Below are positions 55,532-64,000 of a stretch of 64,000 nt of DNA, one piece after another. Source of the DNA: Streptococcus suis (GTDB taxonomy: Bacteria > Bacillota > Bacilli > Lactobacillales > Streptococcaceae); NCBI GenBank assembly GCA_024583055.1, contig CP102145.1:2046001-2110000 (forward strand). Direction: 5' to 3'. Every line of letters starts with the position of its first letter. Within the stretch, counting starts at the first letter, position 1. The notes beneath the pieces were generated by a model, which had not been told where the DNA came from, ran no database searches, and saw nothing but the letters and a program-made list of their open reading frames with translations. Made by a program: the position numbers and the translations under genes.

Positions 55532-56050
55532 ATGGATAGACGAATTGCAAAAACAAAAAGAGCTATTTTTCAGGCTTTTTTGACCTTATTAAATGATAAA
55601 GGTTATGATGACATGCGCGTGCAGGATGTTATTGACCTGGCAGATGTGGGGCGTTCCACTTTCTATGCCCACTATGCCAGTAAAGAGGCTCTTTTGGAAG
55701 AACTTTGTCATGACCTCTTTCACCACTTATTTACAGGTCGTGAAGATGCGGATGTGAAGACTTTGTTGGCTCATATTTTCAAACACTTTCGAACCAATCA
55801 AGACCGAGTTGCCAGCCTTTTATTGTCCCGCAATGCCTATTTTCTAAGAGAACTGGAAGCGGAGCTGAAACACGACATTTTTCCAAAAGTGGTTGAAGAC
55901 TACATGCAGGGCAAGGGGAATCTTCCAGAGGATTTGCTGGTACATTTTGTTGTGACCACTTTTGTGGAGACGGTCAGCTGGTGGTTGCAGCAACGCAAAA
56001 AGGTGGACGAAGCCACCTTGACCGAATATTATGTAAGATTATTAGCTTAA
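55532..56050 (+). CDS. TetR-family regulator, SczA-like
   Basis: A 172-residue regulator. The N-terminal HTH has the TetR signature GYDDMRVQDVIDLADVGRSTFYAHY (read in part, about 25-49). The C-terminal helical domain is shorter than in drug-sensing TetRs and contains possible metal ligands (CHDLFHHLF at about 63-71; HIFKHF). Divergent from czcD. By analogy with pneumococcal SczA it may sense Zn(II), Co(II) or Ni(II). It is followed 9 nt after its stop by mnmM. Confidence 0.85.
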   Translation: MDRRIAKTKRAIFQAFLTLLNDKGYDDMRVQDVIDLADVGRSTFYAHYASKEALLEELCHDLFHHLFTGREDADVKTLLAHIFKHFRTNQDRVASLLLSRNAYFLRELEAELKHDIFPKVVEDYMQGKGNLPEDLLVHFVVTTFVETVSWWLQQRKKVDEATLTEYYVRLLA

Positions 56051-56059
56051 GGAGTGAAA

Positions 56060-56602
56060 ATGCTTAGACCTTTACACATGGCTCATGCCTTTTTAGAAGA
56101 GATTTTAACAGACCAGGACCTAGCGGTCGATGCGACTATGGGAAATGGCCATGACACGCTATTTTTAGCCCAGCGAGCAGGAAAAGTTGTGGCCTTTGAT
56201 ATTCAGGAACAAGCCCTGACCACAACAGCTGAAAAACTAGAAAAAGCTGGCTTGACCAATGCCAAATTGGTTTTGTCAGGGCACGAAAATTTAGACCAGT
56301 ATGTGGATGAATGCAAGGCAGCAATTTTTAATCTAGGCTATTTACCGTCAGCGGATAAATCGGTCATCACCCTACCTGATACGACCTTGGAGGCCATTCA
56401 AAAAGTCCTGGACTGCCTGGTGGTAGGTGGCCGTCTAGCTATCATGATTTACTATGGTCATGAGGGTGGAAGTAGAGAAAAGGATGCTGTGCTGGACTTT
56501 GTGAAAGGATTGGACCAGACTGTCTTTACAGCCATGCTCTACCAGCCCCTCAATCAGGTCAATACACCGCCATTTTTGGTCATGGTAGAACGGATGAAAT
56601 AG
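56060..56602 (+). CDS. mnmM: tRNA mnm5(s2)U34 methyltransferase MnmM (YtqB)
   Basis: A 180-residue Rossmann SAM methyltransferase. By recent family knowledge (YtqB/MnmM), it adds the terminal methyl in mnm5s2U34 of Gram-positive tRNAs. Motif I is VDATMGNGHDTLFLA (about 23-37), followed by ENLDQYV and FNLGYLPSADKS. The start ATG 56060 has AAGGAG 5 nt upstream; a GTG at 56054 lies within that site. It is co-directional with the TetR gene. Confidence 0.88.
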   Translation: MLRPLHMAHAFLEEILTDQDLAVDATMGNGHDTLFLAQRAGKVVAFDIQEQALTTTAEKLEKAGLTNAKLVLSGHENLDQYVDECKAAIFNLGYLPSADKSVITLPDTTLEAIQKVLDCLVVGGRLAIMIYYGHEGGSREKDAVLDFVKGLDQTVFTAMLYQPLNQVNTPPFLVMVERMK

Positions 56603-56639
56603 TTTAGTGTTATCCTACTGAGAAAGCGGAGGTGATTTT

Positions 56640-58640
56640 ATCAGTCATACATTTATCTTGATACTCTTATTGATTTTATTGATTGTGTCCAATACCCTTT
56701 ATAGGCTCAATCCAAAACTGCCCCTGCCCTTTGTCCAGCTGCTCTTGGGGGTCCTGGTCGGTGCCTTGTTTGGTGACGAGACTGTGGGGATTGACGCCGG
56801 GCTTTTCCTGGCCCTGGTCATTGCTCCTCTCAACTTCCGTGAGGGACAGGAGAGTGATATTGAGAGTTTGAAGCGACATAAGTCCACTATTGCTTACTTG
56901 ATTTTTCCTCTGGTCTTTTTGACCACTCTGGCTATTGGTGGCTTGGCAGGTTATCTTCTCCCTGTGGAAATTCCCCTGCCACTTAGCTTTGCCCTGGGAG
57001 CTGCCTTAGCTCCGACGGATGCTGTGGCCTTTCTGGCCTTGTCCAAACGCTTTAAGTTTCCCAAGAAGTTAGAAGAAATCCTGACCCTGGAAGGCTTGCT
57101 CAACGACGCGAGTGGCCTTGTTGCCTTCCAATTTGCCATCCTGGCCTTGACGACCGGGACCTTTTCCCTCCTGCAGGCCAGTGGGCAATTGGTCTGGGTT
57201 TTGCTTGCTGGTGCCCTTGTTGGCTTACTCTTTGTATTCTTGCACCGAGCGGCCGTTTCTATTCTGGAAAAATTAGATGCGGCTGATGTTGCTGGGGTCC
57301 TCTTGCTGGAAATCTCCTTGCCTCTCTTGGCCTATCTAGTAGCTAGTTATCTAGGCGGGTCAGGCATTATCGCCGTCGTGATTGCTGGTCTTTTCCAGTC
57401 CAAGCAATTGAAGAAAATGTCCCTCTTTGATGCGCGTGTCAACCGAGTGACGTTCATTATCTGGGAAACCTTGAGCTTTATTCTCAATGGCTTTGTCTTT
57501 ATCGTTTTTGGTTATGAATTTACCCGGATTGTCCAGCCGGCCTTGAAGAATCCCTTCATCAGTAATGCTTGGCTGATGACGACGGTCTTGGTCTTGACTG
57601 CCAGTCTCTTTCTGGTTCGATTTGTGGGTATTTTCCTGTTGAAATTAGTCAAGAAATCTGGCGATTACCAACTAAAGAACCTGCTTATCTTGACCTTTTC
57701 TGGAATGAAGGGCTCGGTTTCCATAGCAACCATTCTCCTGCTGCCGGAAGTGGATCAGACAACCTACAGTCTCATCCTCTTTACGGTCGGCATGGTTACC
57801 CTCTTTAGTTTCCTGACCGGTCTCCTTGTCCTGCCCCTTTTAGCAGAACCTCGAACAGAGGCGACCATCCCAGAAGGTCCCGCACGCTTGGCGATTTTGA
57901 AGGAAGTGATTGATGTCTTAGAAATAGATGTGGAGCATGCCAACAATCCTAGTACTATCTATGCAGTTATCGGTCAATACTATAAGCGGATGGAAAATCT
58001 GCAACGCCAGCTCATTCCTGTGGAGCGACGACGTGAAGTTGCCAAATTACGCTTGAAAATCCTAGAAATTGAACGAGCTGGTCTTGAAAAACGGTTTGAA
58101 GAGGGCCTGTTGGATATGTCTTCCTACCGGATTTACCAATCCTATCTCAGCGAAATGGAGCAGGACATCAACCGAGACTTGGTAGCTACCTGGACCTATC
58201 TCTTTATGATTGGTCGCCGGGTCCTGGCCAAGTGGTACCATGAATGGGTGGAATTGGTGAAAAACAAGGGACGATGGATGAAAGCTGACAATCAACATGG
58301 TCATCCAGACCTGTCAGATTTGTTTATTGCAAATACGGTTGATATCATTGCCTTCCTCAATAGTTGCCAGTCAAACTATCCCAAGGACTATCTGACTATT
58401 CTCAAGCGCTACCGGGTCTACCAGTCCCAGCTTGTCTTGGCTGGGGTTCGAGTAGAAGACCTGATTGGTCGTCTCAAACCGGATAATTTGGAGGATTTGC
58501 TGCGAGGATTTTACTTGGAAAGGAAGATTGTGGCGGAATACGAGGCAGATCAGCTCATTTCTGATCAGGTTGCCAAGGACCTGCGCCGCAATATCAACCA
58601 GCTGGAAAGCTACAGTTTACGGGAATTTGATTCATTTTAA
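56640..58640 (+). CDS. Na+/H+ antiporter of the CPA1/NhaP type
   Basis: A membrane antiporter of about 666 residues with 12-13 helices in the first 400 residues. It has the CPA1 features ALAPTDAVAFL and LLNDASGLVAF with the catalytic ND pair, and a cytosolic C-terminal domain of about 250 residues (coiled-coil region around 450-520). A GGAGGT lies 6 nt before ATC 56640 (ISHTFILILLL); the first ordinary start is TTG 56658, 24 nt from that site. Initiation therefore seems to use ATC, or the ATG has mutated. Otherwise intact. Confidence 0.88.
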   Translation: MSHTFILILLLILLIVSNTLYRLNPKLPLPFVQLLLGVLVGALFGDETVGIDAGLFLALVIAPLNFREGQESDIESLKRHKSTIAYLIFPLVFLTTLAIGGLAGYLLPVEIPLPLSFALGAALAPTDAVAFLALSKRFKFPKKLEEILTLEGLLNDASGLVAFQFAILALTTGTFSLLQASGQLVWVLLAGALVGLLFVFLHRAAVSILEKLDAADVAGVLLLEISLPLLAYLVASYLGGSGIIAVVIAGLFQSKQLKKMSLFDARVNRVTFIIWETLSFILNGFVFIVFGYEFTRIVQPALKNPFISNAWLMTTVLVLTASLFLVRFVGIFLLKLVKKSGDYQLKNLLILTFSGMKGSVSIATILLLPEVDQTTYSLILFTVGMVTLFSFLTGLLVLPLLAEPRTEATIPEGPARLAILKEVIDVLEIDVEHANNPSTIYAVIGQYYKRMENLQRQLIPVERRREVAKLRLKILEIERAGLEKRFEEGLLDMSSYRIYQSYLSEMEQDINRDLVATWTYLFMIGRRVLAKWYHEWVELVKNKGRWMKADNQHGHPDLSDLFIANTVDIIAFLNSCQSNYPKDYLTILKRYRVYQSQLVLAGVRVEDLIGRLKPDNLEDLLRGFYLERKIVAEYEADQLISDQVAKDLRRNINQLESYSLREFDSF

Positions 58641-58673
58641 TAGTGGGCTCGTAAGCTAATTCAAATAAACAGC

Positions 58674-58700
58674 AAAAAACCAGGTTTTCCTGGTTTTTTA
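58674..58700. terminator. bidirectional terminator, antiporter / ABC ATPase
   Basis: AAAAAACCAGG-TTTT-CCTGGTTTTTT, perfect 11-bp stem. Confidence 0.9.
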
Positions 58701-59480
58701 GTCTAATATTGGCTTGATAAAAATCCGTTCCTCCCCGAGTTCAATCAGTTCGACCTGATTGCCATAGAAGTCACCCAAAAGTTCAGGCGTCAGGATTTTC
58801 TCCTTTGGTCCTTGGGTCAAAACCTTGCCTTCCTTGAGCAGGAGGACATGGCTGAAGTTGCTGGTGATTTCCTCCGCATGGTGGGTCACAAAGATGATAG
58901 CAGGCGCCGTCGGTAGCTGACAGATATGGTCGATATGCTGGAGTAGGCGCTCACGAGCCAAGAGGTCCAGACCAACCGTTGCCTCGTCCAAAATCAAAAT
59001 TGCTGGATTTTCCATAAGACTGCGGGCAATCAACAGCAGCTGACGCTCCCCCTGCGACAGACTAGCATAGGTCCGCCCAATCAAATGCCCCGCACGAATT
59101 TCCCGCAACATGGCTGTGGCCTCATCGATTTCTGCCTGACCGTATTCCTTGTAAAGAATGGAGGACTTATACTTTCCTGTCAGGACAATCTGCTCTGCCG
59201 TCAGGTCGATAGGAAAACGTTCGGCTAGAAAGGAGCCAACCACACCGATTTTTGTACGGAGGCTGGGGATGTCCCCTCTGCCAAATTCAACTCCGAGAAC
59301 AGTCAGGTCCCCAGACGATTTCCAAAATTCTGCCATGAGAATGCGTAGCAGTGTAGATTTTCCAGCCCCGTTGAGACCCAGGATGGCCCAGCGCTCACCT
59401 TCCTTGAATTCCCAGTTGATGTCCTCTAGTAAGTTTTTACCCTGTCTGCGGTAGCTGACATTTTTCATTGAAATAATCAT
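58698..59480 (-). CDS. ABC ATPase, YlmA-like
   Basis: A 260-residue stand-alone ATPase. Walker A is GLNGAGKST (about 35-43), the signature is LSQGERQL, Walker B is ILILDEATVGLD, and the switch His is in VTHHAEEI. The start ATG 59480 has GGAGAAGGG upstream; longer in-frame starts add 18 basic residues without a better site. No permease is nearby. The role of YlmA proteins is not established. Confidence 0.88.
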   Translation of the reverse strand: MIISMKNVSYRRQGKNLLEDINWEFKEGERWAILGLNGAGKSTLLRILMAEFWKSSGDLTVLGVEFGRGDIPSLRTKIGVVGSFLAERFPIDLTAEQIVLTGKYKSSILYKEYGQAEIDEATAMLREIRAGHLIGRTYASLSQGERQLLLIARSLMENPAILILDEATVGLDLLARERLLQHIDHICQLPTAPAIIFVTHHAEEITSNFSHVLLLKEGKVLTQGPKEKILTPELLGDFYGNQVELIELGEERIFIKPILD

Positions 59481-59606
59481 AACCCTTCTCCTCATCTTTT
59501 TGACTATTTTACCACAGAATGAAAGGTTCAGCACATTTCTAGCAAATTTTAGAAATTGTGGTATAATAGGAATGCTATAACTTTTATTTTAGGAGACATT
59601 CATATC

Positions 59607-60944
59607 ATGGAAGACCCCGGTAGTCAGACCATTTACATTCAATTACTTGTTTTGCTCTTGTTGACCCTGCTCAACGCCTTTTTCTCGGCTTCAGAGATGG
59701 CCCTGGTGTCACTCAACCGCTCTCGTGTGGAGCAGAAGGCAGCCGAGGGGGAGAAGAAGTACATTCGCCTGGTTTCCGTCTTGGAAAATCCAAATAACTT
59801 CTTATCGACCATACAAGTCGGCATCACCTTCATCTCCATTCTTTCGGGTGCAAGTTTGGCTAGTGATTTAGGTGCGATTTTGGCCCAGTGGCTGGGCGAT
59901 TCGGCTACAGCTCAGACAGTTGGCTATTGGTTGGCTCTGGCACTTTTGACTTTTATTTCCATTGTCCTTGGTGAGCTTTATCCCAAGCGGATTGCCATGA
60001 ATATGAAGGAAAATCTAGCAGTTGTGACGGCTCCTGTCATTATTTTTCTTGGCAAGATTGTCAGCCCCTTTGTCTGGCTGCTTTCAGCTGCGACTAACCT
60101 GATTAGCCGTATCACGCCTATGAATTTTGATGATGCGGATGACCAGATGACCCGTGACGAGATTGAGTACATCTTGACCAAGAGCGAGCAGACCTTGGAT
60201 GCGGAAGAAATCGAGATGCTGCAGGGGATTTTCAATCTGGACGAGCTCATGGCCCGTGAGGTTATGGTTCCTCGTACCGATGCTTTCATGGTGGATATTG
60301 ATGATGAAATTGACGCCATTATGGCTGAAATTCTCAAGCAAAACTTTTCTCGTATCCCAGTCTACGAAGGCGATAAGGACAATGTGATTGGCCTGATTCA
60401 TACAAAGAAAATCTTGGCGGAAGGCTTTACCAACGGCTTTGATAATCTCAAGATTCGCCGCATCATGCAAGAACCTCTCTTCGTACCGGAGACAATTTTT
60501 GTGGATGATTTGCTCAAGGCCCTTCGCAATACCCAAAACCAAATGGCTATTTTGCTGGACGAATACGGTGGCGTTGCTGGTCTTGCTACCTTGGAAGACC
60601 TTCTGGAAGAAATTGTCGGTGAAATCGATGATGAGACCGATAAGACAGAAGTCTTTGTCCGTGAAATTGCAGACAATACCTTTATCGTTCAGGGGAATAT
60701 GACCCTCAACGACTTCAATGAACATTTTGATATGGAGTTGGAGAGCGATGATGTGGATACCATTGCCGGCTATTATCTGACAGGTGTGGGTACCATTCCA
60801 AGCCAGGAGGAAAAAGTTTCCTTTGAGGTGGACAGCAAGGGCCACCACCTGGTTCTCAGCAATGATAAGGTGAAAAATGGTCGTGTGACCAAGCTGAAGA
60901 TTCTTATCACACCGATTGAAGAAGATTCAAACGAGAAGGATTAG
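59607..60944 (+). CDS. CNNM/HlyC-CorC transporter-like protein
   Basis: A 445-residue protein: CNNM membrane domain (about 1-190, 3-4 helices, SASEMALVSLNRSRVEQKA), two CBS domains (about 205-330, VPRTDAFMVDIDD and LFVPETIFVDDLLKAL) and a C-terminal CorC_HlyC domain (about 350-430). Related proteins export Mg2+ or Na+; 'haemolysin' is a historical name. The start ATG 59607 has TTAGGAGA upstream. An extended -10 (TGGTATAAT, about 59565) lies within the 50 nt upstream. Confidence 0.92.
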   Translation: MEDPGSQTIYIQLLVLLLLTLLNAFFSASEMALVSLNRSRVEQKAAEGEKKYIRLVSVLENPNNFLSTIQVGITFISILSGASLASDLGAILAQWLGDSATAQTVGYWLALALLTFISIVLGELYPKRIAMNMKENLAVVTAPVIIFLGKIVSPFVWLLSAATNLISRITPMNFDDADDQMTRDEIEYILTKSEQTLDAEEIEMLQGIFNLDELMAREVMVPRTDAFMVDIDDEIDAIMAEILKQNFSRIPVYEGDKDNVIGLIHTKKILAEGFTNGFDNLKIRRIMQEPLFVPETIFVDDLLKALRNTQNQMAILLDEYGGVAGLATLEDLLEEIVGEIDDETDKTEVFVREIADNTFIVQGNMTLNDFNEHFDMELESDDVDTIAGYYLTGVGTIPSQEEKVSFEVDSKGHHLVLSNDKVKNGRVTKLKILITPIEEDSNEKD

Positions 60945-60966
60945 GAAACTAGTCCTTCTTTTTTTG
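60935..60966 (+). terminator. terminator overlapping the CNNM gene stop
   Basis: GAAGGATTAG-GAAA-CTAGTCCTTC followed by T7. The stop codon is in the 5' arm. Confidence 0.88.
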
Positions 60967-61023
60967 CATTTTTATCGGAAATAGGCTAGACTAATAGCTT
61001 ATTAAGAAACGTGGAGAAGTGCT

Positions 61024-61539
61024 ATGAGAAATTTGGTTGTATTTTTGCATTCGTCAGTAGACGGCATGGTTGAGGGACCAAATGGTACCATGGATATTGG
61101 CTTTGTAGCTTATAATGAAGAATTGGAGGCGGTAGCCAATCAGGTCCTGTCTACTGTCGATACAATCCTGTGGGGACTCAAGACCTATGAGATGATGTAT
61201 GGCTACTGGCCGACTATGCTGGACAATCCTGATGCTAGTGACCATGAGAGAAATCATGCTGCCTGGATTGAGAAGGTTGAAAAGTTGGTCTGCTCGACCA
61301 GCCTAGAGAAAGCAGGTTGGAACAATACGAGCTTGCTTAAAGGTGACATTGTTTGACAGTTGAAGCAGCTAAAAATGCAAGAAGGTGGAGATATTCTGGT
61401 CTTGGTGAGCTCACGTCTGGCTAAATTTCTCATGGAAGAAGGCCTAGTAGATGTATTGAAATTAAGCATTTCTCCTGTATCTTTCGGTGGTGGATTCCGT
61501 CTTTTGGAGGGGATTACAGCAGAATTTCAGCTTCAATAG
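61024..61539 (+). pseudogene. RibD C-terminal/dihydrofolate-reductase-like gene with internal stop
   Basis: The frame encodes 171 codons interrupted by TGA at codon 111 (61354-61356). The first part (MRNLVVFLHSSVDGMVEGPNG, LWGLKTYEMMYGYWP) and the part after the stop (QEGGDILVLVSSRLAKFLMEEGLVD, FGGGFRLLEG) are both typical of the YyaP/RibD-C dihydrofolate-reductase-like family. Only one point mutation is needed to restore it. Recently inactivated, or a sequencing error. SD GTGGAG precedes ATG 61024. Confidence 0.8.
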
Positions 61540-61634
61540 AGCCAGGTTCTGAAGTCTGGCGTGCTGGCTGTGACTTATGAGATAAAATAAAAATCCTGAA
61601 TATAGGATTTTAAATAAAATTTGGTAAAAAGAAG

Positions 61635-61656
61635 AGGCATCCCGATTGGAATGCCT
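61635..61656 (-). terminator. rplS terminator
   Basis: AGGCATCCC-GATT-GGAATGCCT hairpin; on the minus strand it is followed by CTTCTTTTT. Confidence 0.8.
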
Positions 61657-61690
61657 TTTTCTACCGATTAAGCTAGCCTCTGGGACTATC

Positions 61691-62038
61691 TTAACGACGG
61701 ATTTCTTTGATACGAGCTGCTTTACCTTGAAGAGCACGCAAGTAGTACAATTTAGCACGACGTACTTTACCGTAACGAACAACCTCAATCTTGTCAACAC
61801 GTGGAGTGTGGATTGGGAATGTACGTTCAACACCTACACCACCAGAGATTTTACGTACAGTGTACATTTCTGAGATGCCTTGGCCTTTACGAGAGATAAC
61901 AACACCCTCGAAAATCTGGATACGTTCGCGGTTACCTTCGACAACCTTAGCGTGAACACGTACAGTGTCACCAGGACGGAAAGAAGGGATGTCAGTGCGA
62001 AGTTGACCTTCTGTCAAACTTTGGATCAATGGATTCAT
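61691..62038 (-). CDS. rplS: 50S ribosomal protein L19
   Basis: A 115-residue ribosomal protein at the 30S-50S interface. Family signatures are [20 protein letters not shown] and [19 protein letters not shown], read in part, with the basic tail [22 protein letters not shown] 62038 follows TAGGAGAAAA. Monocistronic here, convergent with the reductase pseudogene. A long leader of at least 150 nt precedes it, with no recognised element. Confidence 0.98.
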   Translation of the reverse strand: MNPLIQSLTEGQLRTDIPSFRPGDTVRVHAKVVEGNRERIQIFEGVVISRKGQGISEMYTVRKISGGVGVERTFPIHTPRVDKIEVVRYGKVRRAKLYYLRALQGKAARIKEIRR

Positions 62039-62347
62039 TTTTTTCTCCTATCTTTGTCAATCATAGGTGCTTTTAAACCCAGCGGATAAACTGTATTTTT
62101 GTGCGTCCATTACACACGAAAAATATTCTACCTTATTTTGATAGATTTGTAAAGTAATATGCTGGATCTTAGAAAAAAGTGAAAGAAGGATGGGCTCGGT
62201 TTTGGGACAAATCATGAAAACGTATTATTTATATTTTCAAGGTAAATCCCAACCTTTCTCTCGGGTTTGTGTTATACTGGATAAGTTGCAAGTCTGATGT
62301 CGGCTCGTTCGCGACCGATAGAATGTATTGTTACAAAAAAAGCCGTA

Positions 62348-62369
62348 TAAGACAGCTTCGCACTGTCTT
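62348..62369 (+). promoter_or_regulatory. cshA leader hairpin
   Basis: AAGACAG-CTTCGCA-CTGTCTT, a perfect 7-bp stem 19 nt before the TTG start of the helicase gene. Could modulate its translation or mRNA stability, as is known for other DEAD-box helicase leaders. Confidence 0.4.
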
Positions 62370-62387
62370 GTTAGAAAAGAGAAAACA

Positions 62388-63959
62388 TTGAAATTTACAG
62401 ATTTACAGTTGTCAGAAGACATTTTGCTTGCCGTTGAGAAGGCGGGGTTTGAAACACCATCACCTATCCAAGAGCAGACCATTCCGCTTGCTCTTGAAGG
62501 CAAAGATGTGATTGGTCAGGCACAGACAGGTACAGGGAAAACTGCAGCTTTTGGTCTGCCAACCCTCAACAAGATTGATATCGACAATCAAGCTGTCCAA
62601 GCCTTGATTATTGCCCCAACACGTGAGTTGGCGGTGCAAAGTCAGGAAGAACTCTTCAAATTTGGTCGTGAAAAGGGTGTAAAAGTTCGCTCTGTTTACG
62701 GCGGTTCTAGCATTGAAAAACAAATCAAGGCCCTCCGTTCAGGTGCCCATATCGTAGTCGGTACACCAGGTCGTCTCTTGGACTTGATTAAGAGAAAGGC
62801 TCTCAAGCTTGACGGTGTTGAAACCCTCATTCTTGACGAAGCGGATGAAATGCTCAATATGGGCTTCTTGGATGATATTGAAGCCATCATAGAACGTGTG
62901 CCAGCAAGTCGCCAGACCCTTCTATTTTCTGCGACCATGCCTGAGCCAATCAAGCGTATCGGTGTCAAGTTCATGAAAGAGCCTGAGCACGTTAAAATTG
63001 CGGCCAAGGAATTGACCAACGTCAACGTGGATCAATACTATATCCGTGTCAAAGAGAATGAAAAATTTGACACCATGACTCGCCTCATGGATGTTGATCA
63101 GCCAGAATTGTCTATCGTCTTCGGTCGTACCAAACGCCGTGTCGATGAATTGACTCGTGGACTCAAACTGCGTGGTTTCCGTGCGGAAGGGATTCACGGA
63201 GATTTGGATCAAAATAAACGCCTGCGTGTTATCCGCGATTTCAAGGGAGATCAAATTGATGTTCTCGTTGCGACAGACGTTGCAGCGCGTGGATTGGATA
63301 TTTCAGGTGTGACACATGTCTACAACTACGATATTCCACAAGACCCTGAAAGTTACGTACACCGTATCGGTCGTACAGGTCGTGCTGGCCAGTCTGGTCA
63401 ATCGATCACCTTTGTTTCGCCAAATGAAATGGGTTACTTGGCTATCATCGAAGATTTGACCAAGAAGCGTATGAAGGGGCTCAAGCCTGCGACAGCTGAA
63501 GAGGCATTTGAAGCCAAGAAAAAAGTTGCTCTGAAAAAGATTGAGCGTGACTTCGCAGACGAGGCTATTCGTGGAAACTTTGATAAGTTTAAGAAAGACG
63601 CAGTTAAGTTGGCGGCCGAATTTACCCCTGAAGAGCTTGCTCTATATGTACTCAGCCTGACCGTACAAGATCCAGATAGCTTGCCAGAAGTGGAAATCGC
63701 GCGTGAAAAACCACTGCCATTCAAGTTTGCTCCTGGTCAAGCCAAGGGCAAGGGTGGACGTGGAGGTCGCGACCGTGATCGTGGTGGCCGTCGTGACGGT
63801 GACCGAAATCGTGATCGTGGAGGACGCCGTGGAGACCGCAACCGTCGCGAAGACAAGTTCAAACGTGACAACCGCCGTCAAGACAACAAAAAACCACACC
63901 AACGCACCTCAAGTGAAAAGCAAACAGGCTTTGTAATTCGCAATAAGGGTGAGAGATAA
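62388..63959 (+). CDS. cshA: DEAD-box RNA helicase CshA
   Basis: A 523-residue ATP-dependent RNA helicase of the degradosome and cold-response type. Motifs: Q motif PSPIQEQTIP, motif I AQTGTGKTA, Ia APTRELAVQ, II LDEADEMLNMG, III SATMP, and VI HRIGRTGRAG. The C-terminal 80 residues are Arg/Gly/Asp-rich (GGRGGRDRDRGGRRDGDR), an RNA-binding tail. The start chosen is TTG 62388, which gives the conserved MKFTDLQLSEDIL; upstream frame lies in the leader. AGAAAAGAG is a weak ribosome-binding site. Confidence 0.95.
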   Translation: MKFTDLQLSEDILLAVEKAGFETPSPIQEQTIPLALEGKDVIGQAQTGTGKTAAFGLPTLNKIDIDNQAVQALIIAPTRELAVQSQEELFKFGREKGVKVRSVYGGSSIEKQIKALRSGAHIVVGTPGRLLDLIKRKALKLDGVETLILDEADEMLNMGFLDDIEAIIERVPASRQTLLFSATMPEPIKRIGVKFMKEPEHVKIAAKELTNVNVDQYYIRVKENEKFDTMTRLMDVDQPELSIVFGRTKRRVDELTRGLKLRGFRAEGIHGDLDQNKRLRVIRDFKGDQIDVLVATDVAARGLDISGVTHVYNYDIPQDPESYVHRIGRTGRAGQSGQSITFVSPNEMGYLAIIEDLTKKRMKGLKPATAEEAFEAKKKVALKKIERDFADEAIRGNFDKFKKDAVKLAAEFTPEELALYVLSLTVQDPDSLPEVEIAREKPLPFKFAPGQAKGKGGRGGRDRDRGGRRDGDRNRDRGGRRGDRNRREDKFKRDNRRQDNKKPHQRTSSEKQTGFVIRNKGER

Positions 63960-63964
63960 AGTTG

Positions 63965-63992
63965 AAACTGCTTCCTAATTGGAGCAGTTTTT
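63965..63992 (+). terminator. cshA terminator
   Basis: AAACTGCT / AGCAGTTT hairpin followed by TTG, 5 nt after the stop. Confidence 0.75.
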
Positions 63993-64000
63993 GTTATACT

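Noticed and set aside
60084..60848. 254-codon minus-strand frame over the CNNM gene
   Set aside because: Antisense shadow; the plus-strand protein has clear domains across the same span.

Overview
The window looks like core chromosome of a low-GC streptococcus, most likely Streptococcus suis. The evidence is gene content and order: ileS/clpE with DUF1827 and DUF1797 genes, yqxC(tlyA)-argR-recN, a Dps-like dpr with a PerR-type box, a sepM-type protease, and IS30 and IS110 elements. Imperfect hairpin repeats of a kind common in streptococci fill several gaps. The species call is inference from memory of gene order; no database search was possible. No rRNA, tRNA or CRISPR array was seen.

Layout. 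1-8.7 kb: 3' end of ileS, DUF1827 protein, NUDIX hydrolase, metallo-beta-lactamase-fold hydrolase, CtsR-controlled clpE, a DUF1797 protein and a two-gene amino-acid ABC transporter. 8.7-19.7 kb: folD, a zinc metallopeptidase, then the tightly packed run xseA-xseB-ispA-tlyA-argR-recN, a DegV/SGNH/YpmS cluster and the HU gene. 20.1-30.9 kb: yidC2, acyP, rRNA methylase, HD protein, Bax-inhibitor-like protein, lysA, yneF, then the overlapping operon murI-rdgB-yfcE-cbpB-xerD-like-scpA-scpB-rluB-yidD. An IS30 copy sits directly behind yidD and separates it from a terminator hairpin.

32-39 kb: a promoter, leader RNA and internal terminator in front of trmL; an FMN riboswitch that controls ribU and carries a structured repeat in its variable loop; PAP2 phosphatase; an OatA-like acyltransferase with a MORN-repeat partner; a low-molecular-weight tyrosine phosphatase; and dpr between two csbD-like genes. 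39-44 kb: an ABC exporter encoded with a DesK/DesR-like two-component system, yqgQ, an inactive rhodanese and a membrane-anchored coiled-coil protein. 44-46.8 kb: degenerate repeats, an intact IS110 transposase gene with a possible bridge-RNA leader, and a decayed small-membrane-protein cassette.

46.8-64 kb: rsmD-coaD-sepM, yutD-rlmN-vanZ, a possible orphan small RNA, nadE-pncB, prepilin peptidase, a czcD/sczA-like zinc efflux pair, mnmM, a Na+/H+ antiporter, an ABC ATPase, a CorC/HlyC protein, a reductase pseudogene, rplS and cshA.

The most interesting observations are: (i) two copies of a covarying structured repeat with a fixed ACCTTAGG loop, one of them inside an FMN riboswitch; (ii) the strong promoter plus terminator leader before trmL; (iii) an orphan promoter-terminator unit between vanZ and nadE; (iv) two apparently leaderless genes, rsmD and yqgQ; (v) start codons that appear to have mutated (ACG, ATC); and (vi) small pseudogenes beside the IS110 element. 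No clearly new multi-gene defence or biosynthetic system was found.
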